DNA of 64,000 bases from Psychrobacter sp. Cmf 22.2. GTDB lineage: Bacteria; Pseudomonadota; Gammaproteobacteria; Pseudomonadales; Moraxellaceae. Positions 57,279-64,000 of the stretch are shown here, one piece after another. How positions within the stretch are numbered: the first letter of the stretch is position 1; each line of letters opens with the position of its first letter. The notes beneath the pieces were generated by a model. The model ran no database searches and was not told where the DNA came from. It saw only the letters and a program-made list of their open reading frames with translations. Position numbers and translations under genes: made by a program. The stretch is from the NCBI RefSeq assembly GCF_001921745.1, contig NZ_MRYA01000001.1, positions 186,001 to 250,000 of the forward strand, written 5' to 3'.

Positions 57279-58235
57279 ATGCAAATTTATCTTGCTAATC
57301 CACGCGGATTTTGTGCTGGTGTGGACCGCGCAATTGCGATTGTTAACGAAGCATTAACGCGTTTTGAGCCCCCTATTTATGTACGTCACGAAGTTGTACA
57401 TAACAAGTTTGTGGTTTCAGACTTAGCCAATCGCGGTGCTGTATTCGTTGAGGAGCTCAATGAAGTGCCAGATGGCTCAATCGTTATTTTCTCAGCGCAT
57501 GGCGTCTCAAAAGCCGTTGAAGATGAGGCAACACGCCGTGACCTGACTGTATTTGATGCCACTTGTCCGCTAGTCACTAAGGTACATATCGAGGTCGCAA
57601 GATTTGCGCAGGATGGTATGGATGCAGTGCTGATAGGCCATGCCGGTCATCCTGAAGTTGAAGGTACAATGGGACGCTTTAACCGTCGTCATGGCGGGCA
57701 AATACATCTGGTCGAAAACGAGGGCGATGTCAAAGAATTGACGGTACAAGATGCCGAACGTTTAGCGTTTGTTACCCAAACCACGCTGTCAATGGATGAT
57801 ACCGCGCGTGTCATCGATGCATTACGCGACAAATTTCCTAGTATTCAAGGGCCACGCAAAGATGATATCTGCTATGCCACTCAAAACCGACAAGACGCGG
57901 TCAAAGATTTGGCTGGACGCTGCGAAGTCGTTTTGGTGGTAGGCTCACCAAACTCATCGAACTCTAATCGTCTACGTGAATTGGCAGAACGTATGAGCTG
58001 CCGCGCTTATTTGATCGATAATGCCAGTGAGATGAATCGTCAATGGTTTGAGGGGATTGAAAGTGTTGGGGTGACTGCTGGCGCGTCAGCACCTGAAGTG
58101 TTAATTCAAGAAGTACTACAACAGCTTCAAGACTGGGGTGGTGATTTGCCCAGTGAGTTGTCAGGTATCGAAGAAAACGTGACGTTTAGTTTGCCAAAAG
58201 CGTTACGTATCCCAGTTACCCAAGTAGGTAAATAG
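57279..58235 (+). CDS. ispH: 4-hydroxy-3-methylbut-2-enyl diphosphate reductase IspH
   Basis: A 318-residue iron-sulfur enzyme that makes IPP and DMAPP in the last step of the MEP isoprenoid pathway. Cluster cysteines are C12 (GFCAGVDRA), C96 ([11 protein letters not shown]) and C198 ([11 protein letters not shown]). H41, H74 and H124 lie in the substrate site, and E126 is in [10 protein letters not shown]. The ATG at 57279 matches the usual first residues [10 protein letters not shown]; the ATG five codons earlier has no ribosome site. A small membrane protein gene follows after 10 bases. Confidence 0.97.
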   Translation: MQIYLANPRGFCAGVDRAIAIVNEALTRFEPPIYVRHEVVHNKFVVSDLANRGAVFVEELNEVPDGSIVIFSAHGVSKAVEDEATRRDLTVFDATCPLVTKVHIEVARFAQDGMDAVLIGHAGHPEVEGTMGRFNRRHGGQIHLVENEGDVKELTVQDAERLAFVTQTTLSMDDTARVIDALRDKFPSIQGPRKDDICYATQNRQDAVKDLAGRCEVVLVVGSPNSSNSNRLRELAERMSCRAYLIDNASEMNRQWFEGIESVGVTAGASAPEVLIQEVLQQLQDWGGDLPSELSGIEENVTFSLPKALRIPVTQVGK

Positions 58236-58245
58236 GCAAAATAAC

Positions 58246-58491
58246 ATGAAAAAACAGAAAAAAAGATTTGTATTGTCAGAGGCGACACTTGATGAGATTA
58301 ACAGACAATTAACAGTTAATATGTTTGTCATTGGGCTGCTGGTCATGTTGCTTGGTCTAAACACAGTGCACTTTATAAAAGAGTACAATCTTTTTTACGG
58401 ACTTCTAATCGCCACTGTCATTTTCTTATTGTTCTTGATGATAAAGAGCCGCAAGATTCTTAAGATGAAAAAACAAGAGTTTACTAAATAG
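58246..58491 (+). CDS. Small two-helix membrane protein
   Basis: An 81-residue protein with a basic, charged N-terminus (about 1-23), two hydrophobic helices (about 25-43 and 49-66) and a Lys-rich tail. No family recognised. The 10-base distance to ispH suggests one transcript. Codon use and composition look like the neighbours, but the gene is short and has no strong ribosome site, so it remains a likely rather than certain gene. Confidence 0.6.
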   Translation: MKKQKKRFVLSEATLDEINRQLTVNMFVIGLLVMLLGLNTVHFIKEYNLFYGLLIATVIFLLFLMIKSRKILKMKKQEFTK

Positions 58492-58547
58492 GGCGTAAAA
58501 ATAGATCAACGCCCAAGTATTCTATAGGTTATACAACCCTACTATAT

Positions 58548-58592
58548 CTGAAAATACTATAACTAAAAACACTACATCTAAAAACACTACAT
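58548..58592. repeat. 15-base tandem repeat before the thioesterase gene
   Basis: Two perfect adjacent copies of CTAAAAACACTACAT (58563-58577, 58578-58592), preceded by a decayed copy CTGAAAATACTATAA at 58548-58562. They end 20 bases before the start codon. Confidence 0.8.
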
Positions 58593-58611
58593 TCAAAAAC
58601 TAAGGATGGTT

Positions 58612-59427
58612 ATGTCAGCTTACTATAAATTTATAAACCGCGAGCAACAAGCCGATGGTAGTTGCGTAGCACACTATCAACCAACCAAGCATGCACAAGG
58701 CGCTTGGAACGAGCATGAGCAGCATATGGCGCCAGCGACTGGGTTATTGACTGTCGAATTGGAAAAATTTTTACCGCAGGCCAATATGCGTATTGCTCGT
58801 ATCAGTCTTGACATCTTAGGACTGATTCCACTTGATGAGTTTACTGTTACTACCCGTTGTATTCGTCCAGGCAAGACTATTGAATTAATAGAAGCAGTCA
58901 TGAGTAGTCGTGGTCGTGATTGTATTATTGCGCGCGCTTGGCGTTTGATGACTCAAGATACCAGTGCTGTCGCAGGACTAGAAGATCAGAAGGCCTTGCA
59001 TCAGCCAGACGAGCTGCCTGTTTGGGGAGATATGAAAGGTTGGCCGGGCGGTTTTATTGAAAGCGTGCGGTTGGTCGCTGCTCCAGAGCGTCGGCCAGGC
59101 AAGGGTATGGTCTGGATAACCAATGATATCGAAATGGTAGCAGGTGAATCCACTGATGACTTGGTCCATCTTTTGGGTATGGTTGACACGGCTAATGGCG
59201 TCGTACCTCGACTTGGCATAGAACTGTCAGCTGCTCAATGGATGTTCCCAAATACTGATTTGCAAATTCATATGCATCGCGCACCGAAAGGTCGCTGGCT
59301 TGGTATCGAAGCGGTGCAACAGTACGGCGATGATGGGATAGGACTGACCAGTGCAGTATTGCATGATGTACATGGGCCTTTTGGTCGCAGTGAGCAAATT
59401 TTGACGATTCGCCCAATGCCGCACTAA
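58612..59427 (+). CDS. Acyl-CoA thioesterase-like double hot-dog protein
   Basis: A 271-residue protein of the TesB-related thioesterase family (4HBT_3-like). The N-terminal half contains NEHEQHMAPATGLLTVEL and IARISLDILGLIPLDEFTV; the C-terminal half has MVDTANGVVPRLG, LQIHMHRAPKGRWLGIEA and GLTSAVLHDVHGPFGRSEQIL. Both parts fit hot-dog folds, with aspartate and glutamine positions of the TesB active site present. Likely hydrolyses acyl-CoA thioesters. The second ATG at 58612 is chosen because AAGGATGG fits it better than the ATG at 58606. Confidence 0.85.
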   Translation: MSAYYKFINREQQADGSCVAHYQPTKHAQGAWNEHEQHMAPATGLLTVELEKFLPQANMRIARISLDILGLIPLDEFTVTTRCIRPGKTIELIEAVMSSRGRDCIIARAWRLMTQDTSAVAGLEDQKALHQPDELPVWGDMKGWPGGFIESVRLVAAPERRPGKGMVWITNDIEMVAGESTDDLVHLLGMVDTANGVVPRLGIELSAAQWMFPNTDLQIHMHRAPKGRWLGIEAVQQYGDDGIGLTSAVLHDVHGPFGRSEQILTIRPMPH

Positions 59428-59657
59428 TTATAACTGATATGTAGTTGGTCGACTTGACTCAAATTGAGTACCATGAAGGACCTATTTTATGTTAAGAGCC
59501 AATTTTATGTTCTAAAAATCAAAACGGAAACATGCGTTTAATTTATTATACTAATAATTGAAAATCGGTTCTAATAGGAATTAGTAAGACAATAAGTCAT
59601 ATATAAGATGCAATGATGGATGTCAGTCTCTAATTTATTCCTTAAAGGAGCCCTACA

Positions 59658-61178
59658 ATGAGCGATAAAAAATGCCCTTATGATCCTACCCAGCTCACCA
59701 TGAGTAATGGTGCCCCAGTGGTAGATAACCAAAATAGTATGACCGCAGGTAAGCGCGGTCCATTACTGGCACAAGATTTATGGCTTAATGAAAAGCTGGC
59801 TGATCTCAATCGTGAGGTGATTCCAGAACGTCGTATGCACGCTAAAGGCTCTGGTGCGTTCGGTACTTTCACTGTTACCAACGATATTACTAAATATACT
59901 CGGGCCAAAGTTTTTAGCGAAGTTGGCAAGCAGACTGAGATGTTTGCGCGTTTTAGTACCGTTGCAGGTGAGCGCGGGGCAGCCGATGCTGAGCGTGATA
60001 TTCGTGGCTTTGCGCTAAAGTTTTATACCGAAGAGGGTGTTTGGGATATGGTGGGTAACAATACCCCAGTATTCTTTGTCCGTGACCCGCGCAAGTTTGC
60101 AGATTTAAACAAAGCGGTAAAGCGCGACCCACGTACCAATATGCGTTCTGCGACCAATAATTGGGATTTTTGGACACTATTGCCCGAGTCTTTGCACCAA
60201 GTGACTATTACGATGAGTGATCGCGGCCTGCCAGCTTCGTATAGACATATGCATGGCTTTGGCTCGCATACTTACAGCTTTATCAGTGCTGATAATGAGC
60301 GTTACTGGGTAAAATTCCATTTTGTCACTCAGCAAAGTATCAAAAACCTAACTGATGCTGAAGCCGAAGCACTGGTCGGAATGGATCGTGAAAGTCATCA
60401 AAAAGATTTGTATGATGCTATTGAAAACAAAGACTTTCCAAGATGGAAAATGTATGTGCAAATCATGCCAGAGGTAGAGGCGGATCAAGCGCCTTACCAT
60501 CCTTTTGATTTGACTAAAGTATGGCCAAAAGGCGATTATCCACTAATAGAAGTGGGTGAGTTTGAATTAAATAAAAACTCTGCCAACTATTTTGCAGATG
60601 TAGAGCAAGCGGCTTTTGCACCTAATAATCTTGTACCAGGTATCAGCGCTTCACCAGATCGCATGCTACAAGCTCGCTTATTTAGCTACGCTGATGCTCA
60701 GCGCTATCGTTTGGGCGTCAATCACAAGCAAATTCCAGTGAACAAACCACGTTGCCCTGTGACAAGTAACCAGCGAGATGGCCAAGGCCGTGCCGATGAC
60801 AACTATGGTAGCCTACCGCACTACGAGCCTAACAGCTTTAGACAGTGGCAAGATCAGCCTGACTATGCTGAACCACCACTCAAGATTGATGGTTATGCCA
60901 AGCATTACGATTTTCGTGAAGACGACAGCGACTACTTTAGTCAACCACGCGCATTGTTTAATCTGATGAATGATGAGAAAAAACAGATGCTTTTCGACAA
61001 TACTGCAAGAGCAATGGGTGATGCTCTAGACTTTATTAAGTATCGGCACATTCGCAACTGTAACTGGTGTGATCCTGCTTATGGAGAAGGTGTTGCCAAA
61101 GCATTGGGTATGACCGTTGAAGATGCCATGGCAGCGCGTGATTCAGATCCAGCTTGTCATTTGCCAAGCTGTCTATAG
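59658..61178 (+). CDS. katA: Haem catalase (KatA type, small subunit)
   Basis: A 506-residue monofunctional catalase decomposing hydrogen peroxide. The active-site histidine is H61 ([12 protein letters not shown]), the distal asparagine N134/N135 ([13 protein letters not shown]) and the proximal haem tyrosine Y344 ([13 protein letters not shown]). Size fits small-subunit catalases of clade 3. No signal peptide. AAAGGAG precedes the ATG. It is a single-gene unit with a terminator after it; no OxyR gene is next to it. Confidence 0.97.
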   Translation: MSDKKCPYDPTQLTMSNGAPVVDNQNSMTAGKRGPLLAQDLWLNEKLADLNREVIPERRMHAKGSGAFGTFTVTNDITKYTRAKVFSEVGKQTEMFARFSTVAGERGAADAERDIRGFALKFYTEEGVWDMVGNNTPVFFVRDPRKFADLNKAVKRDPRTNMRSATNNWDFWTLLPESLHQVTITMSDRGLPASYRHMHGFGSHTYSFISADNERYWVKFHFVTQQSIKNLTDAEAEALVGMDRESHQKDLYDAIENKDFPRWKMYVQIMPEVEADQAPYHPFDLTKVWPKGDYPLIEVGEFELNKNSANYFADVEQAAFAPNNLVPGISASPDRMLQARLFSYADAQRYRLGVNHKQIPVNKPRCPVTSNQRDGQGRADDNYGSLPHYEPNSFRQWQDQPDYAEPPLKIDGYAKHYDFREDDSDYFSQPRALFNLMNDEKKQMLFDNTARAMGDALDFIKYRHIRNCNWCDPAYGEGVAKALGMTVEDAMAARDSDPACHLPSCL

Positions 61179-61205
61179 ACTATAAATTATGTAAATTTAT
61201 CTAAA

Positions 61206-61238
61206 AGCCCCGCCTTAGGAAACTAGGGCGGTTTTTTT
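61206..61238 (+). terminator. Rho-independent terminator after katA
   Basis: An 8-bp stem (61210-61217 with 61224-61231, one wobble), loop GGAAAC and seven T. Confidence 0.8.
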
Positions 61239-61426
61239 ATGACTAATAACTGTTTTTGCTGTATTTAAGCTTGAAATTTTTGCCCATGACCCTATTTGAT
61301 TAAACAGCCTAGCAGTATTTACCGTGCAGTTTTATCTATAAGTTGCGCTTATCTGCTGGTACTTGATGTTCTTGTATTTAATCTATGCTGGCAACAGCAT
61401 TTTTGGTATAAATAATAGGAGTTTTT

Positions 61427-63445
61427 ATGAGTGAACAGGCCCAAGCGGACAATAAAAATACTGATAACCTTAATACTAATAACAGTACCGCTAAAGAAAG
61501 CACCCCTGAAATAAAAAAGCATACTTTTGAAGCAGAAGTGGCGCAGCTTCTGCATTTGGTGACGCATTCGCTCTATTCTAATGCCGATATTTTTGTGCGT
61601 GAGTTGGTCTCTAACGCCTCGGACGCTTGCGACAAATTGCGCTTTGAGGCGACCAATGACGATAGTCTTTATGAAAATGATGGCGAGTTAAAAATTCGTA
61701 TCGCTGTTGATGAGGACGCTAAAACAATTACTTTTACTGATAATGGTATTGGTATGAATGAGGCGGATACCATCGAAAACTTGGGTACGATTGCCAAGTC
61801 GGGCACCAAAGCATTTTTAGACAAGTTATCTGAATCTCAAAAGCAAGATGGCCAATTAATCGGGCAGTTTGGTGTTGGTTTTTACTCAGGCTTTATCGTG
61901 GCCGATACCATTACAGTTGAGTCACGCAAAGCAGGCGAGCCTGCGGATAAAGGCGTGCGCTGGGTATCAGATGGTACTGGTAGCTTCACCGTTGAGATAA
62001 TCAACAAAGCAGAACGTGGCACCGCTATTACTTTGCACTTAAAAGAAGAATATAGCGCAGGCGAAGACAACTATCTAGATCGCGGCAAAATCAAGCGTTT
62101 GGTTAACAAATATTCAGACCATATCAGTTTGCCCATTCAGATGCGTAAAGAAGTCTGGCAAGAAGATGTCGCTGATGACAGTGACGATTCGGAAGAAAAT
62201 AGCGCACCTAGTGGCGGTGAGATGGTACTTACCGATGAGTGGGAAACCATTAATAAAGCCAGTGCGCTATGGACTCGCTCGGCATCTGAGATTGAGGATG
62301 ACGAATATGTCGATTTCTACAAAAACATCACTTATGACATGGATGCACCATTGACTTGGACGCACAACCGCGTTGAAGGCCGTGTGCAATATACGCAGCT
62401 ACTGTATATTCCCAAAAAAGCGCCGATGGATCTGTATACTCGCGAGCAGCAGCATGGTCTCAAGCTTTACGTCAAACGCGTCTTTATTATGGATGATGCC
62501 GAGCAGTTGTTACCGATGTATCTACGCTTTGTCAAAGGGGTTATCGATTCTGCAGACTTGCCACTGAACGTCAGCCGCGAATTATTACAAGAGTCGCGTG
62601 ATGTAAAATCTATCCGTGATGGTAACGCACGCCGAGTTCTGACCATGCTAGCTGGTCTTGCTAATAGCGAGGATAGCGATAAACAAGAAAAATTCGCTCA
62701 GTTCTATAGTGAGTTTGGCGATGTGATCAAAGAAGGTCTTGGCGAAGACATGGGCAACCAAGAACGTATTGCTAAGCTACTGCGTTATGCAACCAGTACG
62801 AACGATAAGGTTGTAACCAGCTTTGAGGACTACAAGGCACGTATGAAAGATGGGCAAAAAGCCATCTATTATCTAACGGCTGACAATTTGGCTGCTGCAA
62901 AAAACAGCCCACAACTTGAGCTATTTAAGAAAAAAGGCATCGAAGTTATTTTGATGACCAGCCGTGTGGATGAGTGGGCGATGAATTTCTTAACCCAATT
63001 TGATGAGACACCGCTACAGAACATCGCAAAAGGCGCGGTAGATTTAGGTGACTTGCAAGACGACGAAGAAAAAGCAGAAGCTGAAAAGGCACAAGAGACC
63101 ATGAAGCCAGTTGTCGATAAGTTAAAAACGACGCTTGGTGATCGAGCTAAAGATGTCAAAGTGTCAACGCGCCTAGTTGATAGCCCAGCTTGTTTGGTCG
63201 TAGGTGAAGGTGAGTTGTCACCACAAATGATACAAATGCTGCAGCAAATGGGACAGGAAGTACCAGAGAGTAAGCCTACACTTGAGGTGAACCCTGATCA
63301 TCCACTTATCCAAAAGCTTGAGAGTAGCGAGCAATTTGATGACCTTGCTCAAGTAATCTTTGATCAAGCGTTACTGGCAGACGGCGGTCAACTTGAAGAT
63401 CCAGCTGCCTATCTTAAACGCGTGAATGAGTTATTGATGAAATAA
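61427..63445 (+). CDS. htpG: Hsp90-type chaperone HtpG
   Basis: A 672-residue ATP-dependent chaperone. The GHKL ATPase domain has [44 protein letters not shown] sequence and [11 protein letters not shown]; the middle domain has [21 protein letters not shown] and [20 protein letters not shown]. About 30 Asn/Thr-rich residues come before the usual start, and an acidic stretch (DDSDDSEEN) lies near residue 250. AGGAG precedes the ATG. A terminator follows. Confidence 0.97.
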   Translation: MSEQAQADNKNTDNLNTNNSTAKESTPEIKKHTFEAEVAQLLHLVTHSLYSNADIFVRELVSNASDACDKLRFEATNDDSLYENDGELKIRIAVDEDAKTITFTDNGIGMNEADTIENLGTIAKSGTKAFLDKLSESQKQDGQLIGQFGVGFYSGFIVADTITVESRKAGEPADKGVRWVSDGTGSFTVEIINKAERGTAITLHLKEEYSAGEDNYLDRGKIKRLVNKYSDHISLPIQMRKEVWQEDVADDSDDSEENSAPSGGEMVLTDEWETINKASALWTRSASEIEDDEYVDFYKNITYDMDAPLTWTHNRVEGRVQYTQLLYIPKKAPMDLYTREQQHGLKLYVKRVFIMDDAEQLLPMYLRFVKGVIDSADLPLNVSRELLQESRDVKSIRDGNARRVLTMLAGLANSEDSDKQEKFAQFYSEFGDVIKEGLGEDMGNQERIAKLLRYATSTNDKVVTSFEDYKARMKDGQKAIYYLTADNLAAAKNSPQLELFKKKGIEVILMTSRVDEWAMNFLTQFDETPLQNIAKGAVDLGDLQDDEEKAEAEKAQETMKPVVDKLKTTLGDRAKDVKVSTRLVDSPACLVVGEGELSPQMIQMLQQMGQEVPESKPTLEVNPDHPLIQKLESSEQFDDLAQVIFDQALLADGGQLEDPAAYLKRVNELLMK

Positions 63446-63462
63446 CGTCTGTTAATTGCATT

Positions 63463-63492
63463 AAAAAAGGTCTTGAATACAAGGCCTTTTTT
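63463..63492 (+). terminator. Rho-independent terminator after htpG
   Basis: A 13-bp stem with one wobble (63463-63475 with 63480-63492), loop AATA, and a T-run of eight. Confidence 0.85.
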
Positions 63493-63657
63493 TTGTTCAA
63501 TCTTTAGTCCAATACTTTATGAGGTATTTTACAAATTATACTTATAGTCTTAACTGACAATCCGTTACAATCGCGATAGATTAGCAAGATAAACTATGAG
63601 GTTATGTTATCAGTATGTTGATAACCATTTGTCTCGACTAGATAGAGGTCTAAGTAT

Positions 63658-64000
63658 TTGCCACTCTCTTCGCTAAAAACTGTTTCTCTTCAGCGCTTTT
63701 CACTCAACTTCGCTGCCAATATTATTGCTGCCCTTTGGATGCTGGTAGGGTCAACACGCGCGTTTTCTTGGGTAAAACCAACTTTTATACAATTTGTTTT
63801 ATTCGCCTCATTAGCTTTAGGCAGCAACGTCTTATTTTCTTGGTTGGCTGCTGAAACTGGTAGTGTCTTTAATGAACAAGGACTAGTCAGTTACTTAATT
63901 TGGCCCGCTATTATTTCTTTGGCCGGTATTGTTCTGGCGCGGCGTTCTGGTAATCATACGTTGGTGTTCGTACCAGTGGTGCTATGGTTGGTTGCTGATA
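63658..64000 (+). CDS. Membrane protein, 5' part (cut by window edge)
   Basis: An open frame of 114 codons runs to the end of the window. It begins best at TTG 63658, nine bases after AGAGG; a stop lies five codons upstream in the same frame. The visible part has three hydrophobic segments (about residues 42-62, 82-98 and 104-114), interspersed with QRFSLNFAANIIAALWML and GSVFNEQGLVSYLIW. This could be the membrane N-terminus of a larger protein, perhaps one of the Moraxellaceae proteins with a C13-peptidase end, but that is a guess. Its 3' part is needed for any call. Confidence 0.6.
   Translation, partial: MPLSSLKTVSLQRFSLNFAANIIAALWMLVGSTRAFSWVKPTFIQFVLFASLALGSNVLFSWLAAETGSVFNEQGLVSYLIWPAIISLAGIVLARRSGNHTLVFVPVVLWLVAD

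Overview
The window looks like a piece of core chromosome from a Psychrobacter-like member of the Moraxellaceae (Gammaproteobacteria). The basis is moderate-to-low GC, the order ampD-murJ, murG-murC-ddl-ftsQ-ftsA-ftsZ-lpxC, recA-recX and gmk-rpoZ-spoT, and proteins typical of the family (DUF2789, a dciA-like DUF721 gene beside lpxC, a SpoT whose synthetase half looks degenerate). I see no rRNA, tRNA, prophage, complete insertion sequence or CRISPR array. Genus-level assignment is inference from gene content, not from a search.

Layout. 1-4.7 kb: end of a YgfB-like gene, a nucleoside deaminase, argE, a LysE-type exporter and, convergent, miaB. 5.2-12.9 kb: a soluble lytic transglycosylase, an RNase T2-like protein with altered catalytic motifs, malate dehydrogenase, DUF2789, ribF, a GNAT enzyme and a lipoprotein. 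12.9-21.4 kb: murJ and ampD (minus strand), then a DUF4105 envelope protein, an SDR-type protein, an unknown protein, pyrE and gshB. 21.7-30.8 kb: a partial division and cell-wall cluster whose later genes are separated by unusually long gaps. 31-41 kb: dciA-like gene, a CHAP amidase, a DOMON-like protein, yhbY, rlmE-ftsH-folP, sdhE with a YgfX-like partner, and a YidB-like protein. 40-44.3 kb: recX and recA, an about 1 kb AT-rich gap holding clustered DnaA-box sequences, and trmB. 44.5-50 kb: a heptamer tandem repeat in front of a DUF2628 protein with a pilin-like tail, a KefB/C-type antiporter, two unknown proteins and a CDF metal exporter. 50-57 kb: priA, ridA, spoT, rpoZ and gmk on the minus strand. 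57-64 kb: ispH, a small membrane protein, a thioesterase, catalase, htpG and the start of a membrane protein cut by the window edge.

How the genes fit together. Peptidoglycan synthesis and recycling dominate (Slt, AmpD, MurJ, MurG, MurC, Ddl, a CHAP hydrolase), with FtsQ/A/Z for division and LpxC/FtsH for lipopolysaccharide. A second theme is nucleic-acid maintenance (RecA, RecX, PriA, DciA) and RNA modification (MiaB, RlmE, TrmB, YhbY). Stress and redox functions (GshB, catalase, HtpG, SpoT) are scattered among them.

Most is ordinary housekeeping. The parts that deserve attention are the heptamer repeat before the DUF2628/pilin-like gene, the DnaA-box and AT-rich locus between recA and trmB, the RNase T2-like protein lacking two of three catalytic residues, a pair of small inverted-repeat elements that resemble MITEs, and the habit of several conserved enzymes here of carrying long polar N-terminal extensions.
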